64,000 nt of DNA from an uncultured Chitinophaga sp. (GTDB lineage Bacteria; Bacteroidota; Bacteroidia; Chitinophagales; Chitinophagaceae). Below are positions 45,821 to 53,583 of the stretch, piece by piece. Positions within the stretch are counted from its first letter, which is position 1. Each line of letters begins with the position of its first letter. The position numbers were made by a program, and so were the translations under genes. The DNA is taken from positions 1 to 64,000 of the forward strand of contig NZ_CABHOU010000016.1 in the NCBI RefSeq assembly GCF_902168175.1, read 5' to 3'. The notes beneath the pieces are model-generated. The model ran no database searches, was not told where the DNA came from, and was given only the letters and a program-made list of their open reading frames with translations.

Positions 45821-47583
45821 TTCCAGAAAGGATTTTGTTCCAGTTTAGGATTAAGGGTGATGTCTTGTGTAGGCAGGGGCCAGAGGTAGTCTTTGGTTTC
45901 ATCAAAAACCTTTACCACACCTTTGTTCGTGAGTACATTACCGCTGTTACCATTCGTCAAATCGGTAACAGGTAACTGGTAAGGACCAGTAGCCGGTGGT
46001 TTCGTACCTGCATATATTTCTACATCATTGGTACCGTTGCGGTCCAGGTCATAGAAACCTGCGCCGGGGAAGTACATTCCCCTGTATGCAGTAGTTAACA
46101 ACTGACCTTCTTTCCAACGCATCAAATCGTCCCAACGGAAGTTGCTTTCCATTACGAGTTCTACCCTGCGCTCTCTTCTTATTTCGAGGATAAGGCCTTT
46201 ATTGGCACCTGCCACATTAGGGTACAAAGCTGCCTGGTAAGGATCGGGGTTTGCGTTTGCCGCTACCACATCGAGATTAGGCATGCCTGCACGGTCGCGC
46301 AGCAGTTTAATCGAAAGGTCAATATCTGCCTGTGAAATGGTATTTAATTCTGCTTTAGCCTCTGCATAGTTCAGCAATGTTTCTCCGAAACGGAAAATGA
46401 TCATATCATTGATAGACTGGCTGTTTCCATCGTAAGTAGCGATGTTCATCCATTTGATAGGCTGATAGCCGGTCATGGAAGACTCAAAGTCGGGCGCCAA
46501 CACCTGTGTACCGCCAATACGCATGTAACCGGGTGTGCGGATGGTTTGTGCCAGGCGCGGGTCACGGTTCTGCACCTCATCGTAAAACTGCATGGTTTCG
46601 TAGCCTGGGATGTCTGTAAAACGGGTACCGTCTTTCATCAGGTAACTGTTAACCAAACGTTTCTCCAGGCCGGGTTTACCCTGCGAACGGGCAGTTGTGT
46701 AGAACTGCAGGTTGTGTTTCAGGTTCAGCTCATTTGAATAACGACGGCCCAGTATCACTTCATCCGCCACTCCATCAATTTTAAGCGTAGCAAATAAATC
46801 CTGGTAAGCCTTTTTAGAAGGACCATCGATTTTAGTGTACACTTTGTATATACCGCCCTGCATCAGTTGCTCCGAAGCCGATACACATTCGTTCAGCCAC
46901 TTATCGGCATCGGGCAATGACATTTCTGTATGATATTTACGCCAGGTACCTTCGTACAGGCAAATACGCGATTTAAGCGCCAGCGCTGTCCATTTGGTTA
47001 CACGCTCTACACTTTTAGTGGCATCGAGTTTTTCTACTGCAAAGTTAATATCGGCCAGTACGGAGTCCATTACCAGCGTTCTTGGATCGCGGGCTTTGTA
47101 CAGGTTAGCCTGGTCGTTGGTTTCAATCACTACATTATAGAACGGTACATCACCAAAATACTGCACCTTGGTGAAGTAGAAGTAAGCACGGAAGAAACGG
47201 GCCAGAGCCACGTATTTATCACGCACCGCCACATCGCGATAGTTCTTTACGTTTTCGCTGTTCAGCAAAAAGTTGATACTGCGCAGTTGTGAAAAGCTCC
47301 ATTTCCCGTCTGTAAGCGGAATAAGCCTTGTACCCGCCACTTCCCTGTCTACAGAGGATTTAGCGATATTATCGGCTCCTTCGCTGTACAGGTAATCTGC
47401 CGCAGGGAAGTAGGTATAAAACTGGTTCGTATAAGTTTTAAAATCTGCTTCATTGGCAAAGAAGGTGGGTGGCGATACAGATGATGTAGGATATCGCTCC
47501 AGGAAGTCTTTACCACAGGATGATGTAAGTACAGCCGCAGCCGCCAGCATCCCTATTATTCTAATTTTTTTCATACTCATCAT
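45817..47583 (-). CDS. SusD/RagB-family outer-membrane lipoprotein
   Basis: A 588-residue protein with a lipoprotein signal (SSC, Cys23) and a canonical SusD start (GKDFLERYPTSSVSP). TPR-like helices follow (FFRAYFYFTKVQYFGDVPFY), with the C-terminal EIRRERRVELVMESNFRWDDLMRW block typical of RagB/SusD. It caps the SusC partner (gap 11 bp) and binds the nutrient. Substrate unknown; its operon lacks glycosidases. Confidence 0.93.
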   Translation of the reverse strand: MMSMKKIRIIGMLAAAAVLTSSCGKDFLERYPTSSVSPPTFFANEADFKTYTNQFYTYFPAADYLYSEGADNIAKSSVDREVAGTRLIPLTDGKWSFSQLRSINFLLNSENVKNYRDVAVRDKYVALARFFRAYFYFTKVQYFGDVPFYNVVIETNDQANLYKARDPRTLVMDSVLADINFAVEKLDATKSVERVTKWTALALKSRICLYEGTWRKYHTEMSLPDADKWLNECVSASEQLMQGGIYKVYTKIDGPSKKAYQDLFATLKIDGVADEVILGRRYSNELNLKHNLQFYTTARSQGKPGLEKRLVNSYLMKDGTRFTDIPGYETMQFYDEVQNRDPRLAQTIRTPGYMRIGGTQVLAPDFESSMTGYQPIKWMNIATYDGNSQSINDMIIFRFGETLLNYAEAKAELNTISQADIDLSIKLLRDRAGMPNLDVVAANANPDPYQAALYPNVAGANKGLILEIRRERRVELVMESNFRWDDLMRWKEGQLLTTAYRGMYFPGAGFYDLDRNGTNDVEIYAGTKPPATGPYQLPVTDLTNGNSGNVLTNKGVVKVFDETKDYLWPLPTQDITLNPKLEQNPFWK

Positions 47584-47594
47584 GGCTACAGGTT

Positions 47595-50500
47595 TTAGAA
47601 GGTAACATCAAAGCCAAAGGCATAAGTTTTGGAAAATGGATACACACGTCCGTCGATGTTCGACATAGCCTGCTCCGGATCGATGTATTTGGAGCGGAGT
47701 TTAGTCCAGGTCCACATATTTTCGCCGCTGACAAACACCCTGAAGCGTTCGATTTTTGCGCGCCTTGTGAGATGGGCGGGCAGGCTGTAACCGAGCGTCA
47801 TGTTCTTGAGGCGCAGGTAAGCCAGATCTTGCATGTAACGGTTATTAGTAGCACGCAATTCGTTGTTGGCATTCAGCGCCACGTATGCAAGCAGGTTCGG
47901 GAAGTAAGCGTTTTGGTTCGTTGGTGAATAAACGTCTTTCTCAAAGTCTGCAGGAATAAAGGAGAAGTACGGCCTTGAATAAGGCCCCCAGAAACGGTCG
48001 GCATTATTACCGGGGTACCAGTCCATTTTACCTAAACCCTGGAAGAGTGTAGTGAAGTCGAAACCATTCCAGTCGGCACCCACGTTAAAGGAATACTGGA
48101 AACGGGGCGTAGAGTTACCTACCACTCGCTGGTCGCCTGGGTTGGCGAGGGAGCTGCCGTTACCATTGGTGATTTTACCATCGCCGTCCAGATCTACCCA
48201 GCGAAGATCGCCAGCGCGGAGCGGGATGTTATTGTCTACACGCATTTTGTTCAACCATGTCTGGTCAACAGGATAGGTTTTTGCTTCCGCATCCGTTTTG
48301 AAGAAACCATCCGTTACATATCCCCATATCTCGCCTACATTTTTACCAACATACAGGCCGGTAATAATGGCCGCAGAATTAGAATTGTTTACCACTTTAG
48401 TGATGCGGGAACGGTTATCGCCCAGCACACCGCCAATATTGTAGTTAAAGTTTTTGCCCGCCAGTTTAAACCTGTCACGCCATTCGGCAGTAAGTTCAAA
48501 ACCCTCTGTACGTAAGGAAGCGGCGTTTACCAGGGGCTCTGCAGCACCAAATACATCGGGTAGGGCAATACCATTAGTAAGTACGTCACTGGTATTACGG
48601 ATATAACGATCGAAGCTAAAGTTCAGGCGGTTACGCAGGAACGCAACATCGATACCGGCGTTGTAGGAGGTAACTTTTTCCCATGTAAGACTGCCCGATA
48701 CCGGAGCCGGAGCACCGTAGTACTTCGACAGTTCGCCATCTAATATATAAGAAGCCGTACCGGGATTCATCGTAGAAATGTATGGGTATTGCCCACCAAT
48801 AGCCTGGTTACCCAGCGAACCATACGAACCGCGTAATTTCAGATCGCTGACAATTCCTTTAAGTGGTAAAAAGAACTTCTCTTCGCTCGCACGCCATCCT
48901 GCAGAAAAAGAGGGAAAGAAACCCCAGCGGCCGCCTTTAGGAAAACGGGAGGTACCATCGTAACGGCCATTCGCTTCAAACAGGTATTTACTTTTGTAAT
49001 CGTAGGTGAGGCGGTAAAAAAGACCCATCAACGCATATTCGCTGCTACCACCACCAACAGTTTGTTCACCGGTACCCAGGGCAAGGTCATTCAGATCTTC
49101 GGAAGAAATATTCATACGTGCCGCTGTAATTCTCTTTGGACGGCTTAACTCCTGGTTATACCCCACTACAAGTTTGAAATTATGGGCGTTGTTAAACGAC
49201 TTCAGGTAATCGGCATACACGTTAGCCACATGCACCTGGTTAAACTGCTGCGTTTCCGTCAACTTATCTGTACTATACTTCGGCGTCATCGTTACTACAC
49301 CTGGATATAGTGAGTAATAAGCTGGAGCAGCACGGTAAAAGTTAGGGTCGGTGTACATATTGTAGCTGTAGTTAGCCGTAATATTCAGGTTCTTGAGTGG
49401 CGTGATCACCACTTCATTAATCGAAGTCAGTTCAAACTTACGATCCACGCCCTTACTGTTACCATTTAACATCATGGCAAAAATACCGTCACCAATATCG
49501 TAGGCGTTTAAACCAGTAATGTAACTGGCGGTACCGTCGGGATTATACGGCGCGTAAGCAGGTGAGGCATGCACGTTGATGTGCGTGAAGTTAGCCGTAC
49601 CACCGCCTTCGCGGCCGTGATAGGAATAATTGGAATGATAGAAGTTAGTGTTCGAAGACACTTTCAACCACGGGTACAATTGAGCGCCTATTTTGGCACG
49701 CAGTGTTTTGGAACTGTATTTATCAGTGTTGATGCGGGTAATACCATCCTTGGTTTTCAGGTTACCGTTAATCATGAAGTTCACTTTATCGTTACCGCCG
49801 CTTAACGAAATGTTATGCGTTTGCATAGGCTGCCATTTGGTGAACATAATGTCCCACCAGTCGTAGTTGCCATAATACACATACTGGTCCTGCCCGTTAC
49901 GGTTCTGGATAGTTACCCATGGACGCGAAGGGTCTTCCGTTTTATCGTTACGACGCGCCAGCAGTTCTGCATAATCGCGTTCTGTATACCCGGAGTAACC
50001 GCCAATGTAATACAGTGCGCGGTCGTTCAGGCTCATCCAGTCGTAACCCTTAGTCATAAAATCGGTACTAACCGTAGGCGTCGAAAACGAGAAAGAATTG
50101 TTATAACGCACCACTGTTTTACCCGCAGTACCACTTTTAGTGGTGATCAAAACCACACCAAAAGAGCCACGGGCACCATATATCGCAGCAGAAGCCGCAT
50201 CTTTTAAAACGGAAATAGACTGCACCTCTTCCGGGTTAAGCCGGTCGAGCGTACCCGGAATACCATCGATCAGTACCAATGGACCACCAGATACAGCGCC
50301 GCCATTACTACCATCGATAGAAGTAACACCACGGATGTTAAGGGAGCCCATTTGGCCAGGCGTGCCACTCGCCACACGGATAGTTAGATTGGGCATAACG
50401 CCCTGCAACAGCGAGGAGATATTGGTGGCAGGGCGATCGCGCAGCTCATCACCGGAAATCTGGTTTACCGCACCCGTAAGATTTACTTTCTTCTGGGTAC

Positions 50501-50885
50501 CATAACCCACTACCACTACTTCCGACAGTTTACTTTCGTCGATAGTGAGACTCACCATTACGGAATTAGGCACACCGCTTTTCACCACATACCCCGTAAC
50601 CGAACGTTTCTGGTAACCGTAGGAGGAGAAGTCGAAAGCATAAGTACCTACTGTGGGCACGTTAGCGAACCGGAACCTTCCGAGTGAATCGGAAATGGCC
50701 GGGAATGATTTTTTAGTGAGCGTGTTGCGGGCCAGCACCGACACGAAAGGCAGGGGAACGCCCTGCTCGTCGGTAACCACGCCTTCAACGGTGGCTGTTT
50801 GCTCCTGGGCAAACACGCCAGTATTTAGCATAAGGAACAGGGAAAGGAAGAAAAGCCTCCCCCAACGCGGTAGCATTGTAAGCAT
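47595..50885 (-). CDS. SusC/RagA-family TonB-dependent transporter
   Basis: The ATG at 50885 is preferred over a GTG at 50912; this gives 1096 residues with a signal peptide ending at VFAQ. A CarboxypepD_reg-like domain (about 27-110), the VVVVGYGTQKK motif before the plug, LVLIDGIPG, and a barrel ending FGFDVTF follow. Unlike the SusC at 8010-11291 it has no STN domain, so contact with the upstream FecR protein is not obvious. First gene of the five-gene operon, 75 bp after fecR. Confidence 0.93.
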   Translation of the reverse strand: MLTMLPRWGRLFFLSLFLMLNTGVFAQEQTATVEGVVTDEQGVPLPFVSVLARNTLTKKSFPAISDSLGRFRFANVPTVGTYAFDFSSYGYQKRSVTGYVVKSGVPNSVMVSLTIDESKLSEVVVVGYGTQKKVNLTGAVNQISGDELRDRPATNISSLLQGVMPNLTIRVASGTPGQMGSLNIRGVTSIDGSNGGAVSGGPLVLIDGIPGTLDRLNPEEVQSISVLKDAASAAIYGARGSFGVVLITTKSGTAGKTVVRYNNSFSFSTPTVSTDFMTKGYDWMSLNDRALYYIGGYSGYTERDYAELLARRNDKTEDPSRPWVTIQNRNGQDQYVYYGNYDWWDIMFTKWQPMQTHNISLSGGNDKVNFMINGNLKTKDGITRINTDKYSSKTLRAKIGAQLYPWLKVSSNTNFYHSNYSYHGREGGGTANFTHINVHASPAYAPYNPDGTASYITGLNAYDIGDGIFAMMLNGNSKGVDRKFELTSINEVVITPLKNLNITANYSYNMYTDPNFYRAAPAYYSLYPGVVTMTPKYSTDKLTETQQFNQVHVANVYADYLKSFNNAHNFKLVVGYNQELSRPKRITAARMNISSEDLNDLALGTGEQTVGGGSSEYALMGLFYRLTYDYKSKYLFEANGRYDGTSRFPKGGRWGFFPSFSAGWRASEEKFFLPLKGIVSDLKLRGSYGSLGNQAIGGQYPYISTMNPGTASYILDGELSKYYGAPAPVSGSLTWEKVTSYNAGIDVAFLRNRLNFSFDRYIRNTSDVLTNGIALPDVFGAAEPLVNAASLRTEGFELTAEWRDRFKLAGKNFNYNIGGVLGDNRSRITKVVNNSNSAAIITGLYVGKNVGEIWGYVTDGFFKTDAEAKTYPVDQTWLNKMRVDNNIPLRAGDLRWVDLDGDGKITNGNGSSLANPGDQRVVGNSTPRFQYSFNVGADWNGFDFTTLFQGLGKMDWYPGNNADRFWGPYSRPYFSFIPADFEKDVYSPTNQNAYFPNLLAYVALNANNELRATNNRYMQDLAYLRLKNMTLGYSLPAHLTRRAKIERFRVFVSGENMWTWTKLRSKYIDPEQAMSNIDGRVYPFSKTYAFGFDVTF

Positions 50886-50960
50886 ATCAGCAGATTGAAT
50901 TTTAAGAAACACAATCTGAATACGTTTTACAAACTCAGTTGCCCCTAATGCGGACTAAAA

Positions 50961-51995
50961 TTATTTTGAAATGATGTACAAAGAATCGCCGGAAGCCTTG
51001 ACTTTCATACCGATAGTGCGACAAATATTTTGCAGCATCAGGTGTACTGGCTGGCCGGCATCAACCGATACGAGCATATTAGTGGCGAGCGCCACGTCAG
51101 TTGGATACCGTATTTCCACATTATACTGCACCGCAAGGTAGTCGAACATATCGCTGAGGGCCTGGTTCTGGAAATTGAGGTATGTTTTATGGTTAACGGG
51201 ATCGGTCACCTTTCTTGGCAAAGCAATTTTCTTCTTTATCATACGCGAAGCTACTACCTGCTTTACCAGTGGCACACCATTGATATCTACCGCTACAAAG
51301 CGTTTTTCATCAATGCGATAGGCCAGTGCTTCGCCCGGTAACGGGTATGCAGGTTGTACCGTATTAGCCGTATCTCTCACCCGTACCTTTCCTTCGTACA
51401 GGTGTACAAAAGCATTTTCGCCCCAGCCATCTACCCTAAACCTGGTACCGAGGGCCGTGGTGGCTATATTGCGGCAATACACCGTAAGCGGTTTGCGATC
51501 GTCTTTAAATACCTGGAATTCCGCGCTACCCTCGAGGTAGATGTCGCGGGAGGTATCGTTATAATTATCGGCGTAGTAAATTTTACTGTTGGCAAATAAT
51601 AATACCTGCGTACCATCCGGCAGGTTTATCCGTTCGGTACCTTTAGATTCATTTAGATGATCATATGCGGCCATCTGTGCAGGGCGGGGAAGTGTATTGC
51701 GGTACAGGAAGTAGAACGCGCTTCCGCAAATACACAACAACAGTATGATACCGAATCCTTTATAGAAGTTTTGTGCGCGTTTGGTTTTGAGAACAGAGGC
51801 TTTATAAACCGGGCGGTAAGTATCGTCGGGGAGTTCGTTATTACGGCCGGCATCGTTGGAATCGAGGTATTGTTTCCATTCATCCTCGGAAAGATATTCC
51901 TCTATATCCAACGACTTATCTTTAAGACGGCTTTGCAGTGCAGCGATCTCTTTTGCTCTTTTGGAGTCATCGTTGTATAAATGCTCATCTCTCAT
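50961..51995 (-). CDS. FecR-family anti-sigma factor (DUF4974 type)
   Basis: A 344-residue protein: an acidic N-terminal sigma-binding region (1-70), one membrane helix (about 81-99, GIILLLCICGSAFYFLY), a FecR domain (about 115-215) and a C-terminal DUF4974 domain (about 275-344). It lies 11 bp after the sigma gene. Its C-terminal domain should pair with an STN domain, which the adjacent SusC lacks, so its partner may be encoded elsewhere. Confidence 0.87.
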   Translation of the reverse strand: MRDEHLYNDDSKRAKEIAALQSRLKDKSLDIEEYLSEDEWKQYLDSNDAGRNNELPDDTYRPVYKASVLKTKRAQNFYKGFGIILLLCICGSAFYFLYRNTLPRPAQMAAYDHLNESKGTERINLPDGTQVLLFANSKIYYADNYNDTSRDIYLEGSAEFQVFKDDRKPLTVYCRNIATTALGTRFRVDGWGENAFVHLYEGKVRVRDTANTVQPAYPLPGEALAYRIDEKRFVAVDINGVPLVKQVVASRMIKKKIALPRKVTDPVNHKTYLNFQNQALSDMFDYLAVQYNVEIRYPTDVALATNMLVSVDAGQPVHLMLQNICRTIGMKVKASGDSLYIISK

Positions 51996-52006
51996 TAAAA
52001 CGCCTG

Positions 52007-52558
52007 TTAAGGCATTACAAGATTAGCAAATATTATTAAAACAAAACTAAAAAATGGGCGGATGAAACGGATAGCGAGGGTTAAATGGTTTTCTACAGTT
52101 TTGGGAGAGATGGATAAAATTTCGGCTATTTCGCTGGTGCTGCGGCTATGGATGCGGCTCAACTCAAACACCTCGCGACGTTTGGGTGGCAGCAGGTCCA
52201 GCAGCTTATGGAGCCGGGCTTTCGTATCGTTATAAGTTACCTGGTTCATTACCTCTTCCGATGCGGCGGGCCCCATGGTATAGGCATGGTAATGTTTTTC
52301 GCGCACCTGTATTTTCCGTAACTCGTCAATCAAAGTAGTTTTGGCAATTCTAAAAAGCTGAATGGCAATGTCTACGTTCGGATCGAGGTGGTGACGGAAG
52401 CGCCAGAGTTTAATAAAGGTGAGCTGCACTACTTCTTTTGCATAATATTCCGATTCAATTTTCCTGTACAGGAAATTAAATAGTGGATAGCGGTATTCCA
52501 CAAAGATGCTTTCGAATGCAGCCTCACTGTTATTCCTTAGTTCAGATACCCTATGCAT
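52007..52558 (-). CDS. ECF sigma factor
   Basis: The ATG at 52558 gives 183 residues; a TTG 9 bp upstream is less likely. Sigma region 2 (about 15-80, with QLTFIKLWRFR) and region 4 (about 112-165, with STSEIAEILSISPKTVENHL) are clear. As in the first sigma factor, a hydrophobic tail (FVLIIFANLVMP) follows region 4. It should drive the downstream susCD-EEP operon. Confidence 0.9.
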   Translation of the reverse strand: MHRVSELRNNSEAAFESIFVEYRYPLFNFLYRKIESEYYAKEVVQLTFIKLWRFRHHLDPNVDIAIQLFRIAKTTLIDELRKIQVREKHYHAYTMGPAASEEVMNQVTYNDTKARLHKLLDLLPPKRREVFELSRIHSRSTSEIAEILSISPKTVENHLTLAIRFIRPFFSFVLIIFANLVMP

Positions 52559-52692
52559 TTTAAACAACAGTTTAAAAATTAAAAACCGCGATAAAAGTAA
52601 AAAAGTGACGAGTAATTAGTTCCCTTTGGTTGATATGATAACCTTAAAATAATAAATAAACCCAGATTCCAAAAATTCCCGGGATAAACAGA

Positions 52693-52724
52693 AGATGGCG
52701 TCACCCAGCCGGGCAACGCCATCT
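52693..52724 (-). terminator. Hairpin after the PTP-like phosphatase gene
   Basis: Perfect 9-bp arms AGATGGCGT (52693-52701) and ACGCCATCT (52716-52724) around a 14-nt loop. On the minus strand it is followed by TCTGTTTATCC, a poor T-tract. It lies 24 bp past the phosphatase stop and is the probable 3' end of that operon. Confidence 0.6.
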
Positions 52725-52747
52725 TTCTGAAATATAAACAAACTGCT

Positions 52748-53557
52748 TTACATTGTGTATTTAGCGCGAAGCTGCTTCAGTTCTGCATCGCCCAGGCCTA
52801 ATACCTGTTTAAAAAATGCATCTACCGAACCGTACTGTTTGCGGATAGCATTGAATGAGGCCTCCAGGTAGGCTGGCTTTACGCCCATCATGTCGTTCAC
52901 CATTTTCTCGTCCAGCCCGTACTGTTTCACCATCATTTGTGTCATCGCCTTGTTCGCTTCTTTGCGGTATACAGCGGAGGCCAGGTAGTCGTTTTCGACC
53001 GTTTTATAAGGAACACCCAGCGCAGTAAGGATCAGCGCTGCGCCTACACCGGTACGGTCTTTCCCCGCAGAGCAATGAAACACCAGGGCCGAAGTGTCCT
53101 GCATGTCCAGCAGTTTCTGGAACATAGGTTTGTACTTTACTTCGTAATGGTCAATTTTTCCGTAGAAAGAAGTCATCAGCGAATCGCCGCTTTTGGTGTA
53201 CTTGAGCATGCTCATAAAATCACCTACATCTTCGGAGGCAGCGCAAAGGGTATAGTCAGCGTAAGGCAATAAGCGATCGGGCGCTTTCTGTGCTTCTTTT
53301 GTTTCGCGCAGATCGATTACGGTGTTGATGTGGCTGGCCGCCAGCTTTTGCATATCGGTATCGGTAAGTTTGCTGATGTCGGCCGAGCGGTACATTTTAC
53401 CCCACTTCACTGTTTTACCGTTGGTGGTTTTATAACCGCCCAGGTCGCGGAAATTAACGCCGCCTTCCAGTTTAACTAAACGTTTGCTGCTGTCGGCAAC
53501 CTGCGCCGTTGCCAGTAGGGGCATAGCGGCCAGGGCCAGGAGAATGATATTCTTCAT
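52748..53557 (-). CDS. Secreted PTP-fold phosphatase with AGKDR P-loop (LipA/MptpB-like)
   Basis: A 269-residue protein with a signal peptide (cleavage near ATAQ). The N-terminal GGVNFRDLGGY block and the P-loop HCSAGKDRTG (Cys162, Arg168) match the Y_phosphatase3 family, including Listeria LipA and mycobacterial MptpB. The Lys-Asp within the loop is linked in those enzymes to phosphoinositide as well as phosphoprotein activity. Periplasmic by signal. It lies 26 bp after the TonB receptor, so it probably acts on the imported ligand. Confidence 0.88.
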   Translation of the reverse strand: MKNIILLALAAMPLLATAQVADSSKRLVKLEGGVNFRDLGGYKTTNGKTVKWGKMYRSADISKLTDTDMQKLAASHINTVIDLRETKEAQKAPDRLLPYADYTLCAASEDVGDFMSMLKYTKSGDSLMTSFYGKIDHYEVKYKPMFQKLLDMQDTSALVFHCSAGKDRTGVGAALILTALGVPYKTVENDYLASAVYRKEANKAMTQMMVKQYGLDEKMVNDMMGVKPAYLEASFNAIRKQYGSVDAFFKQVLGLGDAELKQLRAKYTM

Positions 53558-53583
53558 GGTAATTGTTTTTTATAAGATGATGA

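Noticed and set aside
50886-50912. GTG start of the second SusC
   Set aside because: An ATG nine codons downstream gives a normal signal peptide.
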